NCBI GenBank assembly: GCA_963798435.1
Contig: CAWCTF010000004.1
Coordinates: forward strand, 806,001-870,000
Length of the DNA: 64,000 nt
Reading direction: 5' to 3'
Origin: JALHST01 sp963798435
GTDB lineage: Bacteria; Bacteroidota; Bacteroidia; Flavobacteriales; Flavobacteriaceae
The position numbers were made by a program, and so were the translations under genes. How positions within the stretch are numbered: position 1 is the first letter of the stretch; every line of letters starts with the position of its first letter. The notes beneath the pieces were generated by a model. It saw only the letters and a list, made by a program, of their open reading frames with translations. It searched no databases and was not told the DNA's origin. Positions 34,910-45,100 of this stretch are shown in pieces.

Positions 34910-36767
34910 ACTCGTTGATCTTGAACTCCTCCCCGCTGTAAGGCTTGGCATATTCGCGTTCTAAGGTCTTTTCTAACATTCTTTTTTCCAGGTCTTTTCT
35001 AGTAATTTCCCCCTTCAAATATTTTTCAATGAGCAAAGAGGCGATATGCCCTGCATAACGAGCGCCATAATAGCCATTTTCTATATAGACAGCTAAGGCA
35101 ATTTTTGGATTATCGACCGGGGCAAAGGCAATAAAGACCGAATTATCGGTAAGTTGGGTCTTAACGCCGTTAATTTTAGTGTAATTTTCAACAGTTCCGG
35201 TTTTCCCGGCGATTTCAATACCGGGTATCTGTACCCCTCTGGCCGTTCCTTTTTTATAGACATCGGCCATACCGCTGATTACAGGTTCAAAATATTTTTT
35301 ATCGATCGTAGTATATTTCGGCTCGATATAATCGGGATCATTGATTTCCTTCCCATCGATTTTCTTTAGGATATGAGGAATAAAATAGTGGCCCCTATTT
35401 GCAATGGCGGCGGTCATATTGGCCAGTTGTAAGGGTGTGACCTGAACTTCTCCTTGACCGATTGCCAAGGATATAATGGTTGAGGATGACCACCGATTGT
35501 CACCATACCATTTGTCGTATAATTCTTTTGAAGGCACTAGGCCAGGTCTGCCTGTGTAGAGGTCAGATCCTAAATACCCGCCAAGGCCAAAACTCCTAAT
35601 ATGCTTCTCCCAAACATCCATTGCCTCATCTGCAGTGGGATATTTATCAAATATTTTGCGGAAAGTACCGGCAAAGTAAGCATTGCATGATTTGTAGATC
35701 CCGGTATGCATATCGCGAATCCCACCCCCACAGTGACATCCCCTCTTTGTTCTGCCTACATAAAAGCCGTGGTAACAGGTAAATGTCGTTTCTGGCGTGA
35801 TGACCCCTTCTTGCAAAGCGATTAACGCGTTCAGGGTTTTAAAGGGGGATCCCGGCTCCTTTTCAAATGAAATCGATCGGTCGAACAAAGGTTTGGCTAT
35901 GGTATCGTAATGGAGGATGCTGTAATTTTTGGATCGTTCCCTGCCGACCAATAGGGAGGGGTCATAGGTAGGTCCTGAAATCATTGCCAAAATTTCCCCG
36001 GTAGCCGGTTCAATTGCGACGATACCGCCATGTTTTCCGTGCATTAGTCGCTCGCCATATTCCTGTAACGTCTTGTCAAGGGTTATATTGATCTCAATTC
36101 CTTGTTCAGGGATGGTATCAAGACTTCCTCCCGAATAAGGCCCGATATCACGGTTAAACCGATCTTTTTGAATATACTGTACGCCTTTTCTACCCCGTAA
36201 AATTTCTTCATATTGCTTTTCTACTCCAGACCGTCCCGTTAATTCGCCTTGAACGTAATACGGATTCTTGGCCAGGTCTCCTTCATTAACTTCACTAATA
36301 TAGCCGAGCACGTTCGCTCCACTCGTTGTGTCATAATAGCGTAACGATCTTTTTTGAATATAAAACCCTTCAAAATGACGCATTTTTTCTTGAAGTCGCG
36401 CATAATCCTCTTTTGATAATTGGGGGACCAAAACCGATGGAAGCCTAGGGGAATAGACGCGCGCCTTATTGAGTGTGCTGATAAATTTTTCCTTGTCAAT
36501 TCCCAACAAAGAACAAAATTCCAAGGTATCCAACGCCCGCACTTCCCTAGGAATTACCATAATATCATAAGCCGGCTGATTCCCAACCAACAGTTCTCCT
36601 TTGCGGTCATAAATATACCCGCGCTCTGGATAATCATAAATTGCTTTTATGGCGGGGTCATCCAAAACCTGGTCCTTCGAGAAACTGAATATTTGCAAGT
36701 ACGATAGTCTACCGACAAATACGATTCCTATAATTACGATGATAGATGATAATAAGATTTTTTTCAT
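34899..36767 (-). CDS. mrdA: Penicillin-binding protein 2 (transpeptidase)
   Basis: A class B PBP that cross-links peptidoglycan during elongation (622 residues). One N-terminal anchor (ILLSSIIVIIGIVFVG) precedes a dimerisation domain (RGYIYDRKGELLVGNQPAYD) and the transpeptidase domain. The active site shows GSPFKTLNAL (SxxK), YKSCNAYFA (SxN) and IAGKTGTVENY (KTG). The residue after the SxxK Ser is Pro, a variation on the usual S-T-F-K. It is cotranscribed with rodA (11-bp overlap) and separated from mreD by about 130 bp. Confidence 0.95.
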   Translation of the reverse strand: MKKILLSSIIVIIGIVFVGRLSYLQIFSFSKDQVLDDPAIKAIYDYPERGYIYDRKGELLVGNQPAYDIMVIPREVRALDTLEFCSLLGIDKEKFISTLNKARVYSPRLPSVLVPQLSKEDYARLQEKMRHFEGFYIQKRSLRYYDTTSGANVLGYISEVNEGDLAKNPYYVQGELTGRSGVEKQYEEILRGRKGVQYIQKDRFNRDIGPYSGGSLDTIPEQGIEINITLDKTLQEYGERLMHGKHGGIVAIEPATGEILAMISGPTYDPSLLVGRERSKNYSILHYDTIAKPLFDRSISFEKEPGSPFKTLNALIALQEGVITPETTFTCYHGFYVGRTKRGCHCGGGIRDMHTGIYKSCNAYFAGTFRKIFDKYPTADEAMDVWEKHIRSFGLGGYLGSDLYTGRPGLVPSKELYDKWYGDNRWSSSTIISLAIGQGEVQVTPLQLANMTAAIANRGHYFIPHILKKIDGKEINDPDYIEPKYTTIDKKYFEPVISGMADVYKKGTARGVQIPGIEIAGKTGTVENYTKINGVKTQLTDNSVFIAFAPVDNPKIALAVYIENGYYGARYAGHIASLLIEKYLKGEITRKDLEKRMLEKTLEREYAKPYSGEEFKINEYVW

Positions 36768-36896
36768 CTACGATGAACTATTATTTTGTTTTCTTTTTGT
36801 TGAAGCGTATCTGTTTTACAACGTTTCCGAATACCCATCCTTTCATTTTGTTTCAAAATTACCAAATAATAAAGGTCCCAAAATCATTTGGTAAAA

Positions 36897-37406
36897 TCAT
36901 TCTTTCCGAACACTAAAAAGTGAACCGAATAACAGGCAAAGCACCAATGTAGCGAGTCCTATGAAAATCACCTTTTTTAAGATAAGCAATATATTTACCA
37001 AGTTGAAAATTTCCAAGGTAAAGAATACCATATGGTGTATCACTATTAATAACGCTAAAAATGTAATTTGTTGTACTTTGGTGGCACTGCCTAGTTTAAA
37101 ACTTTGGAATTCATAATTTACCCCAAATACAAATCGCATTATTGTTGGCCTTAGGTAGGCGATAGTAACCGTTGATGCCGCATTCAATGCCATGGTATCC
37201 GAAAAAAAATCGATGGTCAGTCCCAGGAGAAAACATACTCCGATAAAAGCCGCCCGATTCTCTTTAATGGGATACCAATACAGGAACATTATATAGACCA
37301 TAGGGTTAATGAACCCGAAGAAATTAAGGCGGTTGAATATCAAGACCTGCACCAGGACCAAGAGTACAAACCGTATGGTATTAATAAAATAATTACTATT
37401 GAGCAT
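36897..37406 (-). CDS. mreD: Rod-shape-determining protein MreD
   Basis: A 169-residue inner-membrane protein with about five hydrophobic helices (FVLLVLVQVLIFNRLNFFG, IMFLYWYPIKENRAAFIGV, CFLLGLTIDFFSDTMALNA and two later). GLTIDFFSDTMALNAAS is a typical MreD loop with conserved Asp. It belongs to the elongasome with MreB, MreC, PBP2 and RodA. Its start overlaps mreC by 11 bp. The gap of 130 bp before mrdA is AT-rich without a visible gene. Confidence 0.9.
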   Translation of the reverse strand: MLNSNYFINTIRFVLLVLVQVLIFNRLNFFGFINPMVYIMFLYWYPIKENRAAFIGVCFLLGLTIDFFSDTMALNAASTVTIAYLRPTIMRFVFGVNYEFQSFKLGSATKVQQITFLALLIVIHHMVFFTLEIFNLVNILLILKKVIFIGLATLVLCLLFGSLFSVRKE

Positions 37407-38217
37407 TCCCGTCGGTATCTGATTGCAACTGAATTATTTCCGGGCGTCTATTATTTTCTATGATGTAAACATAGCCAATGTTCGTCATATCATTGAATAG
37501 GGCTACCTGTATGGTATAAAGGCTATTGGAATTATCCAGGTCATATTTTTTTATGGTTCCTATCGGAATGTTTTCCGGGAATATACTACTCATCGCTCCG
37601 GTAACAATGGTATCGCCAATGGTCAGGGAAACCATCCTAGGAATATCAATCAATTGGACAATATTATAATTCTTTGTATCCCATATTAAGGAACCAAAAT
37701 TATTGGTACCCTTAATTTTGGCATTTATATTCGAATTTTCATTTAAAATACTTTGTACAGTGGCATAATTTTCGGAAGTGTTCTCTATGATCCCCAAAAT
37801 GCCTTTGTCGGTTATGACTCCCATATCGGGTTTGATGCTATCCTTCCTTCCCTTATCAATGGTAATATAATTGCGCGGATTGGCATAGCTATTTTTAATT
37901 ACTTTACCGATGGCAATTGTGTATTGTCGTTTTGTAGAATCACTTGGCATTGAATCAAAAGGTGCTTTGTTGAACAATAGGTCCCTCAACCTTTTATTCT
38001 CCTCGATCAATTTTTCATTTTCGTCGTCGAGGCCAAAATAGGTGAAAAAATTATTCGATTTTTCATAGATTTTCCCCGAAATATAATTGGCCGAATTTAA
38101 GAAACGCGATTGATGATAGGAATGTGCTCGAATGGTAAAAACCAATGAAAGGGTCAGCAGACAGATATAAAGTAGAAAGTTCTTATATCGAATTACAAAG
38201 TTGATTATCTGTTGCAT
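37396..38217 (-). CDS. mreC: Rod-shape-determining protein MreC
   Basis: A 273-residue bitopic protein of the elongasome. A cytoplasmic tip and a single anchor (FLLYICLLTLSLVFTI) precede a coiled coil (ENEKLIEENKRLRDLLF) and two beta-barrel domains (NYITIDKGRKDSIKPDMGVI and DTIVTGAMSSIFPENIPIGTI). Its C-terminus ends ETDGNAQ-like and is not conserved. mreD follows with an 11-bp overlap. The gene is 134 bp from mreB, so it may use read-through from the mreB promoter. Confidence 0.93.
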   Translation of the reverse strand: MQQIINFVIRYKNFLLYICLLTLSLVFTIRAHSYHQSRFLNSANYISGKIYEKSNNFFTYFGLDDENEKLIEENKRLRDLLFNKAPFDSMPSDSTKRQYTIAIGKVIKNSYANPRNYITIDKGRKDSIKPDMGVITDKGILGIIENTSENYATVQSILNENSNINAKIKGTNNFGSLIWDTKNYNIVQLIDIPRMVSLTIGDTIVTGAMSSIFPENIPIGTIKKYDLDNSNSLYTIQVALFNDMTNIGYVYIIENNRRPEIIQLQSDTDGNAQ

Positions 38218-38351
38218 CGAAGCTTTTGTTATAAACGATTATTTACCCTTGAAGAACCTAAGATTCATGAGGTTGATTTTTATTTCCCAAGTATCCTAAA
38301 GATTCCATGAGCTAAAATAAATGCCGGTAAATAACTACGCTGCTACCTTAC

Positions 38352-39380
38352 TTATTTAATCAAAATACTTTTGTAACGCTCTAGGTTTTTTAAAGCGATA
38401 CCGGTACCACGTACGACCGCTCGTAATGGATCTTCTGCGATATACACTGGTAAATCGGTCTTTTTGGAAAGTCTTCTATCGAGCCCCCGTAACATGGATC
38501 CCCCACCTGCCATATAAATGCCCGTATTATAGATGTCAGCTGCTAATTCAGGAGGAGTTTGGGACAAAGTCTCCATAACGGCATCCTCTACGCGGAGAAT
38601 CGACTTGTCTAAAGCCTTGGCAATTTCACGATACGATATTTGAACTTGCTTTGGTTTGCCGGTCAAGAGGTCGCGCCCTTGTACCGATTTATCCTCGGGT
38701 GGGTTCTGTAAATCCTCAGTGGCAGAGCCAATGTCGATTTTAATATTTTCGGCCGTACTTTCACCAACATATAGATTGTGCTGGGTACGCATGTAATAGA
38801 TGATATCATTGGTAAATACATCCCCCGCAATTTTAACCGATTTGTCACAAACAATGCCACCTAGGGCGATAACAGCAATCTCGGTGGTACCTCCACCAAT
38901 ATCGACGATCATATTGCCTTTGGGCTGCATAATATCCAAACCAATCCCGATAGCTGCCGCCATAGGTTCATGAATCAAATATACCTCTTTGCCATTCACA
39001 CGTTCGGCAGATTCCTTTACCGCCCGCATTTCAACTTCGGTAATCCCAGAAGGAATACAAATGACCATGCGCAATGCCGGAGGGAACCATTTTTTCTTCA
39101 AGGCAGGTATGTTCTTGATGAACATATTGATCATCTTTTCAGAGGCATCAAAGTCGGCAATAACCCCATCTTTCAAAGGGCGAATGGTCTTAATGTTCTC
39201 ATGGGTCTTGCCCTGCATCATGTTCGCTTCTTTCCCGACGGCAATAATTTTTCCACTGACACGATCTCGTGCTACGATGGAAGGACTGTCAACGACCACC
39301 TTATCATTATGGATAATAAGGGTATTAGCCGTCCCTAAATCGATGGCTATTTCCTCAGTCAAGAAATCAAAAAATCCCAT
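38352..39380 (-). CDS. mreB: Rod-shape-determining actin homologue MreB
   Basis: An actin-fold ATPase (342 residues) that forms membrane filaments guiding lateral wall synthesis. Motifs: IAIDLGTANTLIIHNDKV (phosphate 1), MIVDIGGGTTEIAVIALGG (phosphate 2) and MAGGGSMLRGLDRRLSK (adenosine motif). Typical MreB sequences such as LIHEPMAAAIGIGLDI are intact. The start is ATG 39380, 41 bp after a perfect -7 box. It leads the mreB-mreC-mreD-mrdA-rodA set, the standard shape operon. Confidence 0.97.
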   Translation of the reverse strand: MGFFDFLTEEIAIDLGTANTLIIHNDKVVVDSPSIVARDRVSGKIIAVGKEANMMQGKTHENIKTIRPLKDGVIADFDASEKMINMFIKNIPALKKKWFPPALRMVICIPSGITEVEMRAVKESAERVNGKEVYLIHEPMAAAIGIGLDIMQPKGNMIVDIGGGTTEIAVIALGGIVCDKSVKIAGDVFTNDIIYYMRTQHNLYVGESTAENIKIDIGSATEDLQNPPEDKSVQGRDLLTGKPKQVQISYREIAKALDKSILRVEDAVMETLSQTPPELAADIYNTGIYMAGGGSMLRGLDRRLSKKTDLPVYIAEDPLRAVVRGTGIALKNLERYKSILIK

Positions 39381-39421
39381 TGTCAGTTATTTTGTTTTCG
39401 ATTAAACGTGCATTTCGTCGA

Positions 39422-39429
39422 CAAAAGTA
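39422..39429 (-). promoter_or_regulatory. -7 box (TACTTTTG) for mreB
   Basis: A perfect TAnnTTTG match on the minus strand in the 55-bp gap between purH and mreB, 41 bp from the mreB ATG. No TTG is found at 17-19 nt. Confidence 0.5.
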
Positions 39430-39435
39430 GTAAAA

Positions 39436-40971
39436 TTAATGCTTGAAATGACGTGTGCCTGTCATTACCATCGCAATTCCATTTTGGTTACAATAATCGA
39501 TACTAAGTTGGTCCTTTATTGACCCACCAGGTTGTATAACGCTCGAAATACCACTTTTATGCGCTATCTCTACACAATCTGGAAAAGGAAAAAAAGCATC
39601 ACTTGCCATAACGGCTCCATTGAGGTCGAAATGAAAGGTTTTTGCTTTGTGAATTGCTTGATTAAGGGCATCGACACGGGAGGTTTGGCCTGTACCACTC
39701 GCACATAATTGCCTGTTTTTAGCCAAAACGATGGTATTGCTTTTTGTGTGTTTGCATACTTTGGAGGCAAAAATCAGGTCGTCTATCTCGTTCATCGCGG
39801 GTCGCTTGTCTGTAACGTATTGAAGATCGGAAACCCTATCGGTTTTTTCGTCCTTATCCTGGACCAACACCCCGTTTAAACAGGTTCGAATGCCTTTTTC
39901 AGGAAGCGCCACCTCATGCTGCACAAGTAATATTCGATTTTTCTTGCCTTTTAACAGGTCGATCGCGGCATCGGCATACTTCGGGGCAATGACAACCTCA
40001 CAGAATAATTCATGAATTTCCTTGGCTGTTTGCACATCGATTTCAACATTGCTTATTAAAACACCACCAAAGGCAGATACGGGATCCCCTGCCAGCGCAT
40101 CTACATAGGCTTCATGAATCGTGTCCCTTGTAGCCAAACCACACGCATTATTGTGCTTTAGGATGGCAAAGGTCGGTGCATCTCCTTTAAATTCGTTCAT
40201 CAGATTTACTGCGGCGTCGATGTCCAATAAGTTATTATACGACAGCTCTTTTCCGTGAAGCTTGGTGAACAGGGCCTCTAAATCGCCAAAGAAGTAGCCC
40301 TTTTGATGGGGGTTCTCCCCATATCGCAAGACAGTACCTTTGGTTTCGCTAATTTTTAAGGCCGCCTCGTCATGGTTTTTGTTAAAATAATTAAAGATGG
40401 CCGTATCATAATTTGAAGAGACATTGAATGCCTTGGTGGCGAACCTTTTCCTATCTTCTAATTGGGTGCTGCCTTCTCCGGAACTTATCAAAGTAAGTAA
40501 TTCACCATAATCTTCCATAGATGAAACGCAGAGGACATCCTTATAATTTTTGGCCGCTGCCCGGATCAAGGAAATTCCACCGATATCTATTTTTTCGATA
40601 ATATCTTCCTCAGTGGCGCCGCTTGCAACTGTTTTTTCAAAAGGATAAAGATCAACGATGATAATATCTAATTGCGGAATTTCAAATTCCTCTAATTGTG
40701 CAATATCACTTTCATTGTCCTGACGATTCAGGATGCCCCCAAATACCTTAGGATGCAAGGTTTTCACACGACCACCAAGGATCGATGGATAACTGGTGAC
40801 CTTTTCAACAGGCACCACTTCGATGCCTAGTTCCTTTATAAAATTTTCTGTGCCACCTGTTGAATATATCGTGATTCCCAATTCTTTGAACTTGCGAACT
40901 ATCGGCTCCAGGCCATCCTTATGGAATACGGAAATTAGGGCCGATTTGGCTTTTTTGGTGCTCATAGACAT
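39436..40971 (-). CDS. purH: Bifunctional AICAR transformylase / IMP cyclohydrolase PurH
   Basis: Catalyses the last two steps of inosine monophosphate synthesis. The 511-residue protein has the N-terminal MGS-like cyclohydrolase domain (KSALISVFHKDGLEPIVRKF, STGGTENFIKELG, SYPSILGGRVKTLHPKVFGG) and the C-terminal transformylase domain (LRYGENPHQKGYF, LKHNNACGLA with the Lys-His catalytic pair, VSAFGGVLISN, ending SIDYCNQNGIAMVMTGTRHFKH). The start is ATG 40971 or 40965. Cytoplasmic, normal length. It precedes mreB with a separate promoter. Confidence 0.97.
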   Translation of the reverse strand: MSMSTKKAKSALISVFHKDGLEPIVRKFKELGITIYSTGGTENFIKELGIEVVPVEKVTSYPSILGGRVKTLHPKVFGGILNRQDNESDIAQLEEFEIPQLDIIIVDLYPFEKTVASGATEEDIIEKIDIGGISLIRAAAKNYKDVLCVSSMEDYGELLTLISSGEGSTQLEDRKRFATKAFNVSSNYDTAIFNYFNKNHDEAALKISETKGTVLRYGENPHQKGYFFGDLEALFTKLHGKELSYNNLLDIDAAVNLMNEFKGDAPTFAILKHNNACGLATRDTIHEAYVDALAGDPVSAFGGVLISNVEIDVQTAKEIHELFCEVVIAPKYADAAIDLLKGKKNRILLVQHEVALPEKGIRTCLNGVLVQDKDEKTDRVSDLQYVTDKRPAMNEIDDLIFASKVCKHTKSNTIVLAKNRQLCASGTGQTSRVDALNQAIHKAKTFHFDLNGAVMASDAFFPFPDCVEIAHKSGISSVIQPGGSIKDQLSIDYCNQNGIAMVMTGTRHFKH

Positions 40972-41058
40972 GTGCTTATGATTTTTGGTTCTAGGCTTGT
41001 AAAAGTAAATTTTTTAAAAGTAGGATCATGAGGAGTTTATCAACAAAACGAAAAACTT

Positions 41059-41511
41059 TTAAAGAATTTTGGCCACCTCCGATGCGACAAATTCTAAAAA
41101 ACGTTCATCCTGCCCAGTAAATGGATCTGGGGTGTTCGAATCGATATCAATCTGGCCAATGTTCACGCCATTTACGAACACGGGAACAACGATTTCGGCC
41201 CTTACCGTAATACTACAGGCAATATAGTTATCCTGTGCCGTCACATCGGGCACCACGAAATTTTGGTTACTAAGGGCAACCTGCCCACATATACCCTTCC
41301 CAAAGGGGATGATGGTATGGTCAGTAGGGGCTCCTGCATAAGGGCCCAATTTTAATTCTTCCTTATCGCCATTCCTGAAATAAAATCCGACCCAATCATA
41401 ATAAGGGACATTTTTTTTCAGAAAATCACAAATATTTTGCAATCGCACCGATACGTCAAGTGACCTGTTTGTTGTTATGGTGCGCACTTGCGATTTGAGT
41501 GATTCGAACAT
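41059..41511 (-). CDS. GAF-domain protein, free methionine-(R)-sulfoxide reductase-like
   Basis: A 150-residue single GAF domain. It resembles fRMsr enzymes: WVGFYFRNGDKEELKLGPYAG, IPFGKGICGQVALSNQN (first Cys) and DNYIACSITVRAEIVVPVF (second Cys). In E. coli fRMsr three Cys take part; here the position before the PFGKG loop reads GPYAGAPTDH without Cys, from remembered alignment. It therefore has two of the three and may still reduce free Met-R-sulfoxide, or only bind a ligand. It is divergent from the copper-resistance genes and unrelated to msrA/msrB by location. Confidence 0.75.
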   Translation of the reverse strand: MFESLKSQVRTITTNRSLDVSVRLQNICDFLKKNVPYYDWVGFYFRNGDKEELKLGPYAGAPTDHTIIPFGKGICGQVALSNQNFVVPDVTAQDNYIACSITVRAEIVVPVFVNGVNIGQIDIDSNTPDPFTGQDERFLEFVASEVAKIL

Positions 41512-41623
41512 TTTAAAGGCCTGTTGGGTGTATGGTTACAAATTTACGACAATTCAATCCAGAATTTTACGTTATTGTTTGAACAGATCGATTCACATTG
41601 ATCAATTTTGTACTTTTACACCT

Positions 41624-42043
41624 ATGAAAGCAATGAGTCATCGTTTATTTGCCCTGATTATGTCGGTCTTGCTTTTGGCCTCCACCACTTCGTGGACCGT
41701 TGGAAAGCATTATTGCATGGGTCGTGTGATGGATGTTTCATTCTTTTCCAAGGCTGAGGATTGTGGTATGGATCTGCCTACTACCACAGATTCTCCTTCA
41801 CCCACATGGGCAAAAAAGCATTGTTGCGATGACCAAACCATCTATATCACAGGTCAAAATGACTTAAAATTATCGCTTGATAATTTGTCCTTTGAACACC
41901 ATCAGATCATAGCTACTTTCTTTAACCATGCGATTTATCTTTTTGATGGAGGCGTATCGCAGCTTAAAGTACCTTTCAAATACTACCCACCGCCCCAATT
42001 GGTCAAGGAAATTATCCTTTGGGATCAGGTCTTCCTTATTTAA
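41624..42043 (+). CDS. HYC_CC_PP family secreted copper-associated protein
   Basis: A 139-residue protein with an N-terminal hydrophobic signal (LFALIMSVLLLASTTSWTV). It carries the three motifs naming the family: GKHYCMGR, AKKHCCDDQ and FKYYPPPQ. Four Cys plus His and Met residues make it a likely periplasmic metal-binding protein. The chosen ATG 41624 has the signal directly behind it; upstream in-frame residues are not protein-like. The function of the family is not established. Its position as first gene of the Cus-type efflux set (102 bp before cusA) suggests metal sensing or delivery to the pump. Confidence 0.85.
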   Translation: MKAMSHRLFALIMSVLLLASTTSWTVGKHYCMGRVMDVSFFSKAEDCGMDLPTTTDSPSPTWAKKHCCDDQTIYITGQNDLKLSLDNLSFEHHQIIATFFNHAIYLFDGGVSQLKVPFKYYPPPQLVKEIILWDQVFLI

Positions 42044-42145
42044 AACCATCCTATGATTTTTTGCCATACGGATTCTATTCGTAGGGCTTTTGGCGTTTGC
42101 TGCCTTTGAACTTTTCTTTTTAGTTCGAAACCAATTAATCATAGT

Positions 42146-45100
42146 ATGTTAGAACGAACAATAAAATATTTCTTAGAGAACAAGCTGGTCACGTTTCTTA
42201 TTCTGGTTTCCTTGGTGTCTTGGGGTATTATCACTGCTCCCTTTAATTGGGAGACCGGGTTCTTGCCAAAAGATCCGGTTCCGGTGGATGCGATTCCTGA
42301 TATTGGCGAAAACCAACAAATTGTCTTTACCGATTGGCCAGGAAGATCGCCCCAGGATATCGAAGATCAGATTACCTATCCGTTAACTACTTCCCTATTA
42401 GGAATCCCGAATGTAAAATCGATCCGAAGTACCTCCATGTTCGGCTTTTCGAGCATCTATGTCATTTTTGATGAAAATGCTGAATTTTACTGGTCCCGGT
42501 CTAGGGTTCTTGAAAAGTTGAATTCCCTTCCCTCCAATTTATTGCCTGAAGGGGTACAACCCGTCCTAGGCCCTGATGCAACGGCCTTGGGTCAAGTGTT
42601 TTGGTACACGCTTGAGGGGCGTGATTCGGTGGGAAATGTAACTGGGGGTTGGGATTTACAGGAATTGCGCACGGCACAGGATTATTTAGTTAAATATGCG
42701 CTGAATGCAGTACCCGGGGTTTCCGAAGTTGCTTCTGTTGGGGGCTATGTACAAGAGTATCAAGTAGATGTGAATCCTGATGCCCTTAAGGCATTTAATA
42801 TTGGCATCGATCAGGTAATGATGGCGGTTAAGAATTCGAACGGCGATATCGGGGCGAAGACGATCGAAGTTAACAAGGCCGAATATTTGGTACGTGGGCT
42901 TGGTTATATTAAAAAGGGCGAAGATCTTGAAAGTACAGTGGTAGCCGTCAACAACAATAAACCCATACTTATCAAGGACGTTGGGGTCGTCTCGATTGGC
43001 CCGGCGGTAAGTAGAGGTGCTTTAGATAAAGGGGGTGCTGAAGTAGTAGGAGGTGTCGTGGTGGCGCGCTACGGATCAAATCCCCTGGCCGTAATTACCA
43101 AGGTCAAGGAAAAAATAAAGGAAGTGGCTCCCGGGCTGCCCAGAAAAGTATTGGCCGATGGTACGACGAGTCAGCTGACCATAATTCCATTTTACGACCG
43201 AACCCAACTTATCCAGGAGACCATCGGTACGCTCGAAACCGCATTGTCACATGAGATCTTAATCAGTATTATCGTGATCTTGGTCTTAATGCTCAATTTA
43301 AGGGCTTCAGTTATTGTTTCGGGTTTATTGCCGGTCGGCGTACTTATGACATTTATCGTTATGCGCTATTCAGGGGTTGATGCCAATGTAGTGGCACTCT
43401 CGGGTATCGCAATTGCCATTGGCGTTATGGTTGACATCGGGATCGTCTTTGTGGAGAATATTATTCGCCATCTCGAAATGCCCGAAAATCAGGGCGTACG
43501 AGGAAAAGATCTAATGCAGGTTATTTACAGTGCCACGATAGAGGTTGCCTCGGCGATCACAACGGCCCTCGCAACCACCGTGGTTAGTTTTATTCCCGTT
43601 TTCGCAATGGAATCTGCCGAAGGTAAACTCTTTAGACCCTTGGCGTTTACGAAGACCTTTGCCTTATTGTCGGCATTTGTTTTGGGGATCGTCGTACTCC
43701 CTGCCTTCGCACAATTTGTTTTTGGTATTCAATTTGATCGGAAAAGAATACAACGGATCTTCAGTACGATATTAATTGCCGGAGGCCTATTGTTGGCAAT
43801 CTATTCTCAAATGTGGCTTCCGTTGGCTTTGTGTATTATAGGAGCCAATAATGTTTGGGGGAATCACTGGCCCGAGAAGTACACCAGATATACAAAGCAT
43901 ATCAATTTAACGCTGACCCTATTTATAGCTACTTATTTCTTGACGGAGGAATGGATGCCCCTGGGACCCCAGAATAGTGTTCTTGTAAACTATTTCTTTG
44001 TCCTCATTTTAATGGGCATCATTTTAGGCATCTTATTCTCTATAGTTCATTACTATGAAAGAGTGCTATCCTGGTGTTTGGCCAACAAGGGGAAGTTCAT
44101 CATGCTGCCACTGGCAACTATTCTTCTTGGCCTATTGATTTGGATGGGGTTTAACAACATCTTTGGTTTTGTGTCCAAGGGAATGGATAAAATTGGGATC
44201 GATATTAAATCGACCGACGCCTGGTCGTCTACCGCCCATACCTTTCCGGGGATCGGTTCTGAATTTATGCCGGCCTTGAACGAAGGGAGTTTTCTCTTAA
44301 TGCCCACTTCAATGCCGCATACGGGGGTCGAGGAGAGCAAAAATATAGTACGACAAATGGATATGGCCTTGGCGAATATCCCTGAAGTTGACAACGCTGT
44401 CGGGAAAATGGGTAGGGTCGAGAGCGCACTGGATCCAGCGCCTATATCAATGTATGAAACCATCATCAATTATAAGCCTGAATATATTATCGCGCTTGAT
44501 GGGCGTCCCAAACGTTTTAGGGTCGATGAAAATAATCGATTTCTACTAGCTTCCGGTGGAGCAATGAGCAATGACGAGGCTTTGATCAATGGTATCCCAG
44601 AAGGGGAGCTGATTTTAGATGAAAACGGGGAATATTTTAGGAATTGGCGACCCAAAATCAAGAACACCGATGATATCTGGAAGGAAATCGTACAGGCCAC
44701 AAAGATTGCAGGGGTAACTTCGGCCCCTAAATTGCAACCTATAGAGACCCGATTGGTAATGCTCCAGACTGGGATGCGAGCGCCTATGGGAATTAAGGTA
44801 TTCGGTCCTGATCTCAAGACGATCCAAGATTTCGGCATGCAGTTGGAAGCTATATTAAAGGAAGTCCCCTCGGTGAAACGCGAAGCTGTTTTTGCGGATA
44901 GAGTTGTTGGCAAGCCCTATTTAGAGCTTGTTATTGATCGGAATGCCATCGCCCGATACGGTTTAAGTGTCGCGAAAACCCAAGAGATTATCGAAACGGC
45001 CATAGGGGGTATGGAAATCACGACCACCGTAGAGGGGAGGGAACGCTACCCCGTCAGGGTCCGATATCCTAGGGAGTTAAGGGATGACCCCGATAAAATA

